The notes under the pieces: generated by a model
Database searches by the model: none
Told to the model about the DNA's origin: nothing
Seen by the model: only the letters and a program-made list of their open reading frames with translations
Part shown: positions 9,007 through 22,398 of the stretch, one piece after another
Numbering within the stretch: position 1 is the stretch's first letter
Layout: each line of letters starts with the position of its first letter
Translations under genes and position numbers: made by a program
Assembly: GCA_035506275.1 (NCBI GenBank)
Contig: DATJPT010000006.1
Location: 139,019 to 203,018 of the forward strand
Source: Bacteroidota bacterium
Lineage (GTDB): Bacteria > Bacteroidota > Ignavibacteria > UBA10030 > UBA8401
Direction: 5' to 3'
Length of the DNA: 64,000 bases

Positions 9007-10134
9007 TCACACCTTTGGCTGAAAATTCGCCACCTCTTCGACGACGGTGCTGACGATTTCGCTCTCTTTCACCCGCTTGATCATTTCACCTTTGCGGTAG
9101 AGAATAGCGACGCCTTTTCCTGCCGCGATGCCGATATCTGCTTCGCTCGCCTCGCCGGGGCCGTTGACCACGCAGCCGAGCACGGCGATCTTCACCGGCT
9201 TCTTGACTCCCTGAAGTTTCTCTTCCAGCTGCGCCATAATGCTGAAGAGGTCGACCTCGATCCGCCCGCATGTCGGGCAGGCGATCAACTCGACATTGCG
9301 CGACGCGAGTCCGAGCGAACGGAGGATCTCCTTCCCGACCTCGACCTCTTTCACCGGTTCGTCGGTCAGCGAAACTCGGATCGTATCGCCGATTCCTTCG
9401 GCGAGAAGCGTCCCGATGCCGACGGCAGACTTGATCGTTCCGATGCGGGTGAGCCCGGCTTCCGTCACTCCAAGGTGCAGCGGAATATCCGTGCGGGCCG
9501 CGACCAGACGGTACGCCTCGATCATCAGGCGAACGTCGGTCGATTTGACCGAGATGATCACGTCACGGAAATTGAATTCGTCGCAGATCCCGACATGGCG
9601 CATCGCGCTTTCGTACAGCGCTTCCGCCGTCGGGTATCCGTGTTTTTCGAGAATGTCCTCTTCGAGCGAGCCCGAGTTCACGCCGATGCGTATCGGAATG
9701 CCTTTGTCCTTCGCAGCGGTCAGCACTTCGCGGATGCGGTCTTTCGAGCCGATGTTGCCTGGATTGATCCGAACTTTCGCGACATTTGCCTGAATCGCTT
9801 TCAGGGCAAAGACGTGGTTGAAGTGAATATCCGCGACGACGGGAATCGGCGACTGCCGGACGATCTCCGCCATAGCTTCGGCGGCTTCCTTGTCGTTCAC
9901 CGTTACGCGGACAATATCGCATCCCTCATCGGCCGCCTCCGTGATCTGCCTGACCGTTCCGGCAACATCATCCGTCTTCGTCTTCGTCATCGTCTGGACG
10001 GAAATCGGGGCCCCGCCCCCCACTTTTATCCCGCCAATATTGACCTGCCGCGTTTTCCGTCGTACGCCGACCCTGTAATGGTCGTGCGGCTCTTCAACGC
10101 GCGGCTGCTCAAGAATAGGTAATAGCGTCTCCAT
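9007..10134 (-). CDS. ispG: 4-hydroxy-3-methylbut-2-enyl diphosphate synthase
   Basis: IspG (GcpE) carries out the sixth step of the MEP isoprenoid pathway, turning MEcPP into HMBPP with a [4Fe-4S] cluster. Cluster ligands are visible at C286, C289, C321 and probably E328 (ACPTCGR and CVVNGPGEA). The TIM-barrel part covers about 20-270 (RVTVND, VADIHFN, RINPGNIG, GVNSGSLE). At 375 residues it is the short bacterial form without the inserted domain seen in plants and chlamydiae. The ATG has GGAGAG just upstream. It follows the rhomboid gene by 16 bases and is followed by a strong terminator, so it ends the transcript. Confidence 0.96.
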   Translation of the reverse strand: METLLPILEQPRVEEPHDHYRVGVRRKTRQVNIGGIKVGGGAPISVQTMTKTKTDDVAGTVRQITEAADEGCDIVRVTVNDKEAAEAMAEIVRQSPIPVVADIHFNHVFALKAIQANVAKVRINPGNIGSKDRIREVLTAAKDKGIPIRIGVNSGSLEEDILEKHGYPTAEALYESAMRHVGICDEFNFRDVIISVKSTDVRLMIEAYRLVAARTDIPLHLGVTEAGLTRIGTIKSAVGIGTLLAEGIGDTIRVSLTDEPVKEVEVGKEILRSLGLASRNVELIACPTCGRIEVDLFSIMAQLEEKLQGVKKPVKIAVLGCVVNGPGEASEADIGIAAGKGVAILYRKGEMIKRVKESEIVSTVVEEVANFQPKV

Positions 10135-10150
10135 ACTCTCCGGTCACCTT

Positions 10151-11056
10151 TTAGTTTAATTTCTTGCTCGCTTCAAACAGCATCTTCTTCTCTTCGTCGC
10201 TCAGGCTCTGGTATCCCGCCTTGCTGATCTTGTCGAGAATATCGTCGATCCGCTGCTGGGTTACCTGCGCTTCTTCCTTCTGCTGATAATCTCTGATGTC
10301 ATACACTTGAGCTTCGGACACATTTTCGTAATCTTCCTTCGAACGGCGCGGCGCGGTCCATCCTTCAAAGACATTTCGCGTGCGCCTTGAACTCGTCGAA
10401 GTGGAAAAACGGAAACCATCCGCAAGAAGATAAATAAAGCCGACGAGCGCGCCGCCAAGGTGGGCAAAATGCGCAACACCGTCCATGCTTCCGACGGAGA
10501 CAAATTCAATCACCATATACAGCACAACAAAATACTTCGCTTTTAACGGAATGAAAAAGTAGATGAAAATCAGCCGGTCGGGAAACATCAACCCGAACGC
10601 GAGCAATACCCCGTAAATCGCTCCGGACGCGCCGATCGTCGGTCCGACCGAGGTAAACAGCGGCGCAACGAGGAGGTTTGCCAACCCGGCTCCAACGCCG
10701 CACACGAGATAGTACGTCAGGAACTTCCGGGAACCCCAGGTATTTTCCAGTTCCATCCCGAACATCCAGAGGGCGAGCATGTTGAAGAAAATATGGCTGA
10801 ACCCTCCGTGCATGAACAGATACGTGAAGAGCTGCCATACCTGAAATCCCTGGCCCAGCGGCTGCAGGGCGAACCACTCGTTCAGGAGAAGAGAGAATGA
10901 ATAATCGCCGATATGAAAGTTTCCCAAGAAAAGCATTCCAAGGAAAACTCCTACATTGGAAATAAGGAGCCCTTTGATCACCGGCGGGAAAAAGCTAAAA
11001 CCGCCGAAGAAACTGGGCCTGTAGTAATTGCCTGATTGGTATCGGTTGTACGCCAT
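10151..11056 (-). CDS. Rhomboid family intramembrane serine protease
   Basis: A polytopic protease that cleaves within or near membrane helices. Six helices fit residues 25-212. The catalytic serine is S144 in GASGAIYG and the general base H199 in AHFAHLGG. H83, H88 and N92 in the second helix (FMHGGFSHIFFN) match the oxyanion region. After the last helix there is a charged cytoplasmic tail of about 85 residues ending in LSDEEKKMLFEASKKL, a helical motif seen at the end of many Bacteroidetes/Chlorobi rhomboids. The substrate is unknown. It lies 16 bases upstream of ispG. Confidence 0.92.
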   Translation of the reverse strand: MAYNRYQSGNYYRPSFFGGFSFFPPVIKGLLISNVGVFLGMLFLGNFHIGDYSFSLLLNEWFALQPLGQGFQVWQLFTYLFMHGGFSHIFFNMLALWMFGMELENTWGSRKFLTYYLVCGVGAGLANLLVAPLFTSVGPTIGASGAIYGVLLAFGLMFPDRLIFIYFFIPLKAKYFVVLYMVIEFVSVGSMDGVAHFAHLGGALVGFIYLLADGFRFSTSTSSRRTRNVFEGWTAPRRSKEDYENVSEAQVYDIRDYQQKEEAQVTQQRIDDILDKISKAGYQSLSDEEKKMLFEASKKLN

Positions 11057-11079
11057 CTCGTGAACTTTTCTCCTTTTGC

Positions 11080-11121
11080 AATATAAACGACTGCGGCCTG
11101 AGAGGCAACTGGCCGCAGTCG
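11080..11121 (-). terminator. Probable terminator of pgk
   Basis: An 11-bp GC-rich perfect stem pairs 11088-11098 with 11111-11121 (loop of 12), followed on the minus strand by TTTATATTGC. The run of T is short, so termination may be partial. It begins 13 bases past the pgk stop codon. Confidence 0.6.
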
Positions 11122-11133
11122 TGAGTTCGTCCC

Positions 11134-12333
11134 TTATTTCTTGTCCGTCAATGCGGCGACACCCGGAAGAATTTTTCCCTCGAGATACTCGAGCGAAGCG
11201 CCTCCGCCGGTGGACACGTGGGTGACGCTCTTCGCCATGCCTGCCTGCGAGATTGCGGCGGCAGAATCGCCGCCGCCGACGATCGTCGTCGTTCCCTGTT
11301 TGGTCGCTTCTACTAACGCGCGGGCAACGGCATTCGTTCCGACGGCAAAATTCGGGAATTCAAAGACGCCCATCGGGCCGTTCCAGACGACTGTCTTGGA
11401 TTTTTTGACCTCGCTGGAAAAAAGTTCGGCCGTCGCCGGGCCGATGTCAAGCGCCTGCCAGCCGGCAGGGATCTTATCTTTAGCAACAACCTTGCGTTCG
11501 GCTTCGTTCTTGAAATCGCTCGCAACGACACAATCGACGGGGAGCAGAAATCTCATGGACTTCTTCTGGACGTCCGACAATATTTGTTTTGCCAGATCGA
11601 CCTTGTCCGCTTCGAGCAGGGATTTTCCGATCTCAAGGCCCTGGGCTTTGAAAAAAGTGTACGCCATCCCTCCGCCGATAATCAGCGTGTCGACCTTCGA
11701 CAACAGGTTTTGAATCACATCGATCTTGCCGGAGATTTTGGCTCCGCCAAGGATCGCGGTGAACGGACGGACTGGATTCTCGACCGCGGCGCCGAGGTAC
11801 TGGAGTTCCTTCTGCATCAGGAGGCCGGCGACGGAAACAGAGATGAATTTCGTGATCCCTTCGGTCGAGGCATGCGCGCGATGGGCGCTGCCGAAGGCGT
11901 CGTTAACGTACACGTCGCCGAGCTTGGCGAGAGATTTCGCAAAACCGGGGTCGTTCGCCTCCTCCTCGTTATGGTATCGCAGGTTTTCGAGGAGAAGGCA
12001 TTCGCCGTCTTTCAAGGCCGCCGCCGCCTTCTCGGCGGGTTCGCCGATGCAGTCGGAGGCGAACGCTACCTTCGTGCCGAGCAATTTTTCGAGGCGCACC
12101 GCTGCCGGCAGCAAGCTGAATTCCGGTTTCGGCTTCCCTTTCGGGCGTCCGAGATGGCTCATGAGAATGGCCCTGCCGCCTGACGAGAGAATTTTTTTGA
12201 TCGTTGGAAGTGATTCGACGATGCGGGTATCATCGGTGATATTCTGCTTTTCGTCGAGCGGCACGTTGAAGTCCACGCGCACGAGTACGCGCTTGCCGCG
12301 GACATCGATGTCGTTGATAGTGAGCTTATTCAT
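11134..12333 (-). CDS. pgk: Phosphoglycerate kinase
   Basis: This glycolytic/gluconeogenic enzyme transfers phosphate between 1,3-bisphosphoglycerate and ADP. The 399-residue length is standard. The N-terminal motif [13 protein letters not shown] (about 15-27) binds phosphoglycerate, SHLGRPKG is at about 59-66, [11 protein letters not shown] at about 194, and WNGPMGVFE plus [10 protein letters not shown] mark the nucleotide-binding domain. It lies downstream of gap in the same direction, but a terminator sits between them, so pgk probably has its own promoter or depends on readthrough. No clear ribosome binding site precedes the ATG. Confidence 0.97.
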   Translation of the reverse strand: MNKLTINDIDVRGKRVLVRVDFNVPLDEKQNITDDTRIVESLPTIKKILSSGGRAILMSHLGRPKGKPKPEFSLLPAAVRLEKLLGTKVAFASDCIGEPAEKAAAALKDGECLLLENLRYHNEEEANDPGFAKSLAKLGDVYVNDAFGSAHRAHASTEGITKFISVSVAGLLMQKELQYLGAAVENPVRPFTAILGGAKISGKIDVIQNLLSKVDTLIIGGGMAYTFFKAQGLEIGKSLLEADKVDLAKQILSDVQKKSMRFLLPVDCVVASDFKNEAERKVVAKDKIPAGWQALDIGPATAELFSSEVKKSKTVVWNGPMGVFEFPNFAVGTNAVARALVEATKQGTTTIVGGGDSAAAISQAGMAKSVTHVSTGGGASLEYLEGKILPGVAALTDKK

Positions 12334-12402
12334 TGTCGTGGTCGGTTGTCATGTTGGTGATGAAGAGGAACACCGTCGAGCGGTTCCTCACGGATTAATA
12401 CA

Positions 12403-12444
12403 AGAAACAAAAGGGCTGAACTCGCGCTACGAGCTTCAGCCCTT
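12403..12444 (-). terminator. Terminator between gap and pgk
   Basis: A 10-bp stem (12411-12420 with 12435-12444) extends through an inner CTCG/CGAG stem and one bulge. On the minus strand it is followed by TTTTGTTTCTTG. It lies 21 bases beyond the gap stop codon. Confidence 0.8.
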
Positions 12445-12465
12445 GATCAGTAGCCGCTGGAAGAG

Positions 12466-13587
<1,122 letters not shown>

Positions 13588-13602
13588 TCAAAGTGCAGCA
13601 AA

Positions 13603-13631
13603 AATTTACCAAGAAATTGGCGCAAAGTCAA
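13603..13631 (-). promoter_or_regulatory. Sigma-70 type promoter of gap
   Basis: On the minus strand TTGACT (13631-13626) and TAAATT (13608-13603) are separated by exactly 17 bases. Transcription would begin around 13595, giving a leader of about 60 bases before the gap start codon. Confidence 0.55.
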
Positions 13632-13738
13632 ATAGCGAAGGGCCGCATCATTGCGGCCCCATAAAGAGTGAAATTGAAAATTGGAACGGGGGGTAACGAA
13701 CTGCCGCCGCGTGCCTCACTGCGGCGGCCCAAAAGATC

Positions 13739-14728
13739 TTACATGTAGCTGTTCAACGCCTTCATGTAATTTGCTCGTTCGAGCGCAGAAGGGTTGGCGA
13801 CCGATTTGTGGCTCATACTTCCGCGCATCTGGTCGAGCGATTCATATTCCTTCTCGATCATCCATTTCTGGACTCCGGTCAGGATCTCGCCGATCCTCTT
13901 CGGACCGTTCCGCAGCAGCGCCGAGCAGACCATCGTGACGTTCGCTCCGGCCATCGTCATTTTGACCACATCTTCGCCGGTATGAATTCCGGTCGTCGCG
14001 GCGAGGTCGGCCTTGATCGCTTTATAGAGGATGGCGATCCAGCGAAGAGGAAGCCGGGAAGAATCCGAGCTGCTCAGCACGACGCTCGGCTCGACTTCGA
14101 GCTCGTCGAGGTTGATATCCGGCTGATAGAACCGGTTGAACAACACGAGACCGCTCGCGCCCCGCTCATCGAGCCGTTTCGCCATATTTGCCATGGAGCT
14201 GAAGAACGGCGAAAGCTTGACGGCAACAGGGATCGTCACCTTCGCCTTCACCGCCTGAAGAATTTCGAGATACATCTGTTCAACGAAGCTTCCGTTTTTC
14301 TCGGGGTCGGTCGAAATGTGATAAATATTCAGCTCCAGCGCATCCGCCCCGGCGTCCTGTATTTCCTTCGCATAGTCCGTCCATCCGCCGACCGTCGAGC
14401 CGTTAAGGCTTGCAATGATCGGGATGCCGACGGAGCGTTTCACGTTCTGGATATGCTTCAGGTATTCTTCAGGGCCGAGGAAATAATCTTCCTTCTTTGG
14501 AAAGTAGGAAATCGCTTCGGCATAGCTTTCTGTTCCGTACGAAAGGAAATGGTCGAGTTCCTTCGTCTCGTGGCGGATCTGTTCTTCGAAGAGCGAATAG
14601 AGGACGACGGCCGACGCGCCGTAGTCTTCCATCGCTTTGATGCCGTCGACCGTGCGCGACATTGGTGAGGCGGAAGGGACAACCGGGTTCTTCAGTTTGA
14701 AGCCAAGATATGTTGTGGAGAGGTCCAT
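13739..14728 (-). CDS. Dihydroorotate dehydrogenase-like FMN protein
   Basis: A 329-residue TIM-barrel flavoprotein of the dihydroorotate dehydrogenase-like group. Visible blocks are [20 protein letters not shown] at the N-terminus, [31 protein letters not shown] and a C-terminal [19 protein letters not shown] phosphate-binding region. It lies 80 bases downstream of nifJ on the same strand. The family is commonly found beside pyruvate:ferredoxin oxidoreductase, and its true substrate is not established, so I do not assign pyrimidine synthesis. The ATG follows GAGGAATC. Confidence 0.8.
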   Translation of the reverse strand: MDLSTTYLGFKLKNPVVPSASPMSRTVDGIKAMEDYGASAVVLYSLFEEQIRHETKELDHFLSYGTESYAEAISYFPKKEDYFLGPEEYLKHIQNVKRSVGIPIIASLNGSTVGGWTDYAKEIQDAGADALELNIYHISTDPEKNGSFVEQMYLEILQAVKAKVTIPVAVKLSPFFSSMANMAKRLDERGASGLVLFNRFYQPDINLDELEVEPSVVLSSSDSSRLPLRWIAILYKAIKADLAATTGIHTGEDVVKMTMAGANVTMVCSALLRNGPKRIGEILTGVQKWMIEKEYESLDQMRGSMSHKSVANPSALERANYMKALNSYM

Positions 14729-14808
14729 TGATTCCTCGTAATTGCTGTTTCATTAAGAGTGAGCCGATAGTTACACACGGGGCCTTCCGGCCCCGCGATG
14801 GAACCTGC

Positions 14809-18411
<3,603 letters not shown>

Positions 18412-18631
18412 TTTTAATTGTCCTTTGTTGCAATGTGAGATGCTTGAAATTGATCTTGTTCTGCAGCAAAAAATACAAATATCGTGCTACTTTTTGCCGC
18501 GCAAAAGCGGATGAAAAAAGTGTGCGAAAAAAAATATTTACCAATTGTAGAAATGCAGTTTGGGTGATTCTTAAAAGTGGGAAGCAAAATAACAGGAAGG
18601 ATGAAAGTGCTGGACGCGGAGAAAGGAAACG

Positions 18632-19009
18632 CTATTCAGAGTCGAGAACTTCGCGAAGGCGTTGAAGAATTGCCGCCGGGATGTATGGCTTCTGGACGAA
18701 ATCTTTTGCCCCTTTTTTTATGGCCTCTTCCCTCATCTCCGCATCGACATAGCCGCTTGCGAGAATGACCTTGACGCTGGGTTGAATGCTGCGAAGTTTT
18801 TCGAACATCTCCCATCCCCCGAGTTTGGGGAGCCCCATGTCCGAGAGGACGAGGCTGATCTCATTTTTCTTCTGCCGAAAAATTTCAACCGCAGCTTCTC
18901 CGTCCGAGGCGGTCTCAACCTGGTATCCCTCTTCTTCAAGAACCGCCTTCAGAAGTTCCTGCAGCATCGCCTCGTCTTCAACAAGCAATATCATTACCTT
19001 TGAATCCAT
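18632..19009 (-). CDS. Stand-alone response-regulator receiver domain (CheY-like)
   Basis: A 125-residue single-domain receiver without an output domain. The acidic pocket is E11-D12, the phospho-acceptor is D57 (VLSDMGLP), the switch residue is S85 in ILASGY and the conserved lysine is K107 (VQKPY). It lies 336 bases downstream of a gene for a membrane protein with a degenerate kinase-like dimerisation helix. That pairing may mean they work together, but a real kinase would have to be encoded elsewhere. Confidence 0.9.
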   Translation of the reverse strand: MDSKVMILLVEDEAMLQELLKAVLEEEGYQVETASDGEAAVEIFRQKKNEISLVLSDMGLPKLGGWEMFEKLRSIQPSVKVILASGYVDAEMREEAIKKGAKDFVQKPYIPAAILQRLREVLDSE

Positions 19010-19345
19010 ACTTTGTTTCGTGGACCGATCTATCGACCTTTATCGCTCTTTTTGAAAACGTTCTGCACGAGTACATGCGGAAAATAAACCGTGAACGTCG
19101 TGAGGAACGGGTCAAGAATGCGATGTTTGGTGCATGACGATGACGCAGCAGAACACCGCTAGATGAGCAAACAGGTTCCGCCGGCTCATCACCGTCGTGA
19201 ATACAGAATACCCTATCGCGTGAGCCGGGGCCGGCGATTTTTCCACCTGTGGTACGGCCTTCATCCTGGGGGATGACATGTGACGCCAACCGTTAAACGT
19301 GTAACACGCCGGCAGTGACTCATTTTGTTTGTCTTTCGGGTACCG
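19010..19345. other. Intergenic region without a recognisable gene
   Basis: These 336 bases separate the receiver gene from the kinase-like gene. I see no convincing reading frame. An 8-bp inverted repeat (CCGGCTCA at 19181-19188, TGAGCCGG at 19221-19228) is present but has a 32-base loop and no clear T-run. Confidence 0.4.
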
Positions 19346-19873
19346 CTAGGTGCTTACTTGCTTGTGCAACTGTTCCAAGAGCTCTGTCGATTCATGGACC
19401 TGAACGTCTTTGATGGCATTATGGATCCGCTGGAGCGATGCCTCAATCTGGTCGAAGTGCCGGCCGAGGGATGGGTCGGACGGGCTTTGTCTGCGGATCT
19501 CCTCCGTTGTGGACGCGATGATCGCGAGGGGATTATTCACGGCATCCTGCAGCATTCGGATGACGTTCCGGAGAACGGTCGACGCGATGGAGGACTTTTC
19601 GACTTCCGAGAGGATGAGCCTTTTATTCGACTCATCCTGTTCGTATTTCTGTTTCATGGCCTGCGCGCGAGAAACGACATAGACGACGAGCCACATCCAG
19701 ATGAGAGAGTCGTATTGAAAGATAAAATCGAGGAGCGAGAGATGGGTAACGGTGGACTTTTTGAAAACATTCAACGTCGTGAAGAGGTAATAGGCGTAAA
19801 TCCCCACGACGGAAAAAACGATGGGATAGGTGTTGACCCACAGCAGCAATTTTTTCCAGATGCTCTTGACCAT
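19346..19873 (-). CDS. Membrane protein with histidine-kinase-like DHp helix lacking the histidine
   Basis: A 175-residue protein with two transmembrane helices (about 12-33 and 55-70), a short coiled linker (QAMKQKYEQDESNKRL) and a helical hairpin at about 90-165. The segment LQDAVNNPLAII (108-119) matches the H-box of NtrB-like kinases, where HExNNPL is usual, but the phospho-acceptor position is D110. There is no catalytic ATPase domain; the protein stops after the second helix. I start at the ATG at 19873, which has AGGAGA upstream; the frame extends 59 codons further without a credible start. It could be a dimerisation partner or phosphatase-like module for the nearby receiver. Confidence 0.6.
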   Translation of the reverse strand: MVKSIWKKLLLWVNTYPIVFSVVGIYAYYLFTTLNVFKKSTVTHLSLLDFIFQYDSLIWMWLVVYVVSRAQAMKQKYEQDESNKRLILSEVEKSSIASTVLRNVIRMLQDAVNNPLAIIASTTEEIRRQSPSDPSLGRHFDQIEASLQRIHNAIKDVQVHESTELLEQLHKQVST

Positions 19874-20150
19874 CGACGGTCTCCTGAGAATTTCGTTGCG
19901 CCCTCGGAAACAAGGCTTCCTTACGACGAAGTTTGGGCTGGAGTTCAGGGTATGGTACAGTTTTTTCGGTACAGACACAAGAAACGGGGGACATCGAGGG
20001 AGGGACAAGAACGATGGGGAAGGACAGGCGCCGGCTTTAGCGGCCGGCACCCCATCACGACGGTCGAACCGTGTTCACAGCATGCCGCACGTCAGGATGC
20101 GATCAACCTTGAGTCCTGTCAGCGCCCGGCGCAGTGTTTCACGATGCTTT

Positions 20151-20483
20151 TCAGCGGGACAACTGCATTTCCTGCACCTGGTTGATCGTCGAAACGATCA
20201 GCGGGAAATATCTGTCAAGCGGGCAATCCAGCATGTTTCTGACGTAGCACTGTCCCTCCGAGGTCTGTTCCTGGCAATGCGCACAAACTTCGCGCCGCAG
20301 GGCAGTGGAATAGTCCAGCATGTTGTCGCTGTGGGTCGTTTGAACAACATGCACGACGTTCGAAAAATATTTTTTCAGTCCGCAGTCAAACTGAGGGGAG
20401 AGGCGGCAGTTTCCGTAGCGATCCCCGTCGATACATTTCACGCACACCTTATCCTGCACTGCTTTCCAATATTCTTTAAGCAT
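20151..20483 (-). CDS. Small protein with duplicated C-x2-C-x8-C-x7-C motif
   Basis: A 110-residue soluble protein I cannot assign to a family. It holds two copies of the same spacing: CVKC...C...C beginning at residue 14 and CAHC...C...C at about 67. Each copy is C-x2-C-x8-C-x7-C followed by a similar helix (GLKKYF and PLDRYF). Eight cysteines in two equal sets suggest two metal sites, zinc or iron-sulfur. The ATG follows GGAGGAGC, so translation looks efficient. It lies between the kinase-like membrane protein and the small helical protein at 20788. There is no signal peptide. Confidence 0.7.
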   Translation of the reverse strand: MLKEYWKAVQDKVCVKCIDGDRYGNCRLSPQFDCGLKKYFSNVVHVVQTTHSDNMLDYSTALRREVCAHCQEQTSEGQCYVRNMLDCPLDRYFPLIVSTINQVQEMQLSR

Positions 20484-20787
20484 AACGCTCCTCCATAGTA
20501 ATTATGAAAGCCAATCGTCGCACTCCCTCTCCGAGGGTCTCGATCGGGAATGAATTGAAATTGCCGTACTCACGGCCGCGCCTGTTTCCGCCGGACCAAC
20601 GCTTCCGTGCGGCTGTGAACGCGGACCGTATCCCTTTGTTCATCGTCATCATCTTCGTATGATATTTCAACGTTCCTTGCTTTCATCGTTATGCTTGAAT
20701 CGGAGTGAACCGGTCACCGTCACCCACGACCGCGCGCGGCGCGGAAACAACGGCGCATGCAGCGCTCTCCTTTTATTGCATCACCGC
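20484..20787. other. Intergenic region, possibly a short basic reading frame
   Basis: These 304 bases have no gene I can support. A 64-codon frame on the minus strand from a TTG at 20670 overlaps the next start by eight bases and encodes a basic, low-complexity product; nothing else argues for it. Confidence 0.3.
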
Positions 20788-21051
20788 TCAGAGCCAAACG
20801 TCCGTGGCGGCGTCCTCGACAACGTGGGCCGCCTTCGGCGTCAGAATCTCGTTCATCACAGTAGTGATTCCTTCAATCCGCGTGTGTGCTTCCATGACCT
20901 TGGCGCGCACCTTGTCAAAATCCAGCGGATGGTGGGGATGGTCGCGGTACCAGTCGAGCACTTTTTCCATCTCGACGGTCAGCACGAAGACATGGTTGCT
21001 TTCTCTGGCGATCCAGTCGAGTTTTTCTTTTGGAACATGCACACAGTTCAT
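20788..21051 (-). CDS. Small helical protein, function unknown
   Basis: An 87-residue protein predicted to be mostly helical (LDFDKVRAKVMEAHTRIEGI). It has one cysteine, six histidines including DHPHHP at about 37-42, and no signal peptide. I do not recognise it. It begins 33 bases after the CoA-transferase stop codon on the same strand, so it is probably the last gene of the alanine dehydrogenase / CoA-transferase transcript. The His-rich loop could bind a metal, but that is speculative. Confidence 0.55.
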   Translation of the reverse strand: MNCVHVPKEKLDWIARESNHVFVLTVEMEKVLDWYRDHPHHPLDFDKVRAKVMEAHTRIEGITTVMNEILTPKAAHVVEDAATDVWL

Positions 21052-21084
21052 TGTCTGGGGTCCTTCATGGTCAATGGGAAAACG

Positions 21085-22398
21085 CTAAGAATGCACAGCG
21101 TATGTTTTGTATCTCGAACGAACGGCATTGAGAAGCTCGTCGTGAAACCGGGGATGAGCGATGGCGATCAGCGCGTCCGCTCTCTGCCGCATATTTTTTC
21201 CGTGGAGAGAAGCGACACCGAACTCGGTGACGACGTAATGAACGTCGGCGCGCGAGGTCACGACACCGGCTCCCGGGGAGAGCTGGGCGACAATGCGCGA
21301 CACCGTTCCGTTCTTTGCCGTGGAGGGCAGGGCGATGATCGGCTTGCCCCCTTTCGATCCGGCGGCGCCGCGGATGAAATCCACCTGTCCGCCGAAGCCG
21401 CTGTAGATCGTGTGCCCGATCGAATCGGCGCAGACCTGGCCGGTCACATCCACTTCGATGGCCGAATTGATCGCAACCATCTTCTCGTTCCGCGAAATGA
21501 TGAACGGGTCGTTCGTATAATCGCACGGATGAATCTCAAAATACGGGTTGTTGTGAACGTACTCGTACAGCTCCTTCGTGCCCAGGACGAAGGTGGCAAT
21601 CACCTTCCCCGGGTGGAGTGTTTTTTTCTGGTTCGTGATGATCCCCTTTTCAATCGCCCGCACGACGCCGTCCGACACCATCTCCGTATGAACGCCGAGA
21701 TGGTTCTTCCCTTCGAGGTTGGACAACACGGCGTCGGGAATTCCGCCGATGCCGAGCTGCAGCGTTGATCCGTCTTCGATCAGCCCCGCAATGTGCGAGC
21801 CGATCTTTGATTCAACATCCGAGTATGCCGTCCCGTGCGGCAGCGTACCAAGTTCTTCGGAGCATTCAACGATCTTATCGATGTGGGAGATATGGACGAA
21901 CACATCGCCGAGCGTCCGGGGCATTCTTTCGTTCACCTGCGCCACGACAATCTTCGCGCTTTCGACGGCGGCTTTCGTTCCGGCGCATTCCACGCCGAGG
22001 CTCACGAATCCGTGCTCGTCGGGGGGTGAGCAATGGATCATCGCCACATCCAGCGGAATGATCCCCTGCCGGAATAACGCCGGGATCTGCGAGAGGTGGA
22101 CGGAAACGCCGTCGGCGCTTCCGTCAGCGATCGCAGCGCGGTCCGCAGGGCCGACGAACAGCGAATTATGCCTGAAATGCGTATCCATCCCCGGCTTCGA
22201 CAACGGGTCATCGCCGATGAGCAGCACGTGGTTCACTTCCACATGAAGAAGATCGTTCTTCCGGTCCGCCAGCGCCCGCATCAGGAGAAGCGGAGTCGCG
22301 GCATTGCCGCTCACGAAGATCCGGTCCTCGGACTTGACGGTCGAGACCGCATTTTCGACCGAAACTACTTTCGATTTGTACTGGTCGAGCCAGTTCAT
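21085..22398 (-). CDS. Acetyl-CoA hydrolase/transferase family CoA-transferase
   Basis: A 437-residue family I-like CoA-transferase related to succinyl-CoA:acetate and 4-hydroxybutyrate CoA-transferases. Visible features are GIGGIPDAVLSNL (about 216), HTEMVSDGV, NSAIEVDVTGQV with the likely catalytic glutamate at about 314, and the C-terminal YSGFGGQVDFIRGA and VTEFGVASLHGKN. It overlaps the alanine dehydrogenase stop by four bases (ATGA). Together with pyruvate:ferredoxin oxidoreductase it would let the cell exchange acyl-CoA for acetate. The exact acid substrate cannot be read from sequence. Confidence 0.88.
   Translation of the reverse strand: MNWLDQYKSKVVSVENAVSTVKSEDRIFVSGNAATPLLLMRALADRKNDLLHVEVNHVLLIGDDPLSKPGMDTHFRHNSLFVGPADRAAIADGSADGVSVHLSQIPALFRQGIIPLDVAMIHCSPPDEHGFVSLGVECAGTKAAVESAKIVVAQVNERMPRTLGDVFVHISHIDKIVECSEELGTLPHGTAYSDVESKIGSHIAGLIEDGSTLQLGIGGIPDAVLSNLEGKNHLGVHTEMVSDGVVRAIEKGIITNQKKTLHPGKVIATFVLGTKELYEYVHNNPYFEIHPCDYTNDPFIISRNEKMVAINSAIEVDVTGQVCADSIGHTIYSGFGGQVDFIRGAAGSKGGKPIIALPSTAKNGTVSRIVAQLSPGAGVVTSRADVHYVVTEFGVASLHGKNMRQRADALIAIAHPRFHDELLNAVRSRYKTYAVHS

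Noticed and set aside
8860-10122. A 420-codon plus-strand open frame opposite ispG
   Set aside because: It runs antisense through ispG and through its terminator; the product has no recognisable domain.
13640-13728. Two hairpins downstream of the dihydroorotate dehydrogenase-like gene (GGGCCGCA/TGCGGCCC and GCCGCCGC/GCGGCGGC)
   Set aside because: Both stems are good but neither is followed by a run of T on the minus strand, and the first overlaps the gap promoter region.
14778-14795. A GC-rich hairpin (CGGGGCC/GGCCCCG) between nifJ and the dihydroorotate dehydrogenase-like gene
   Set aside because: No T-run follows on either strand, so I do not call it a terminator; it may be a processing or pausing site.
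20476-20670. A 64-codon basic reading frame upstream of the duplicated-cysteine protein
   Set aside because: It has a TTG start, a low-complexity basic product, and overlaps the next gene's ribosome binding site. Translational coupling is possible, but there is no positive evidence for a protein.
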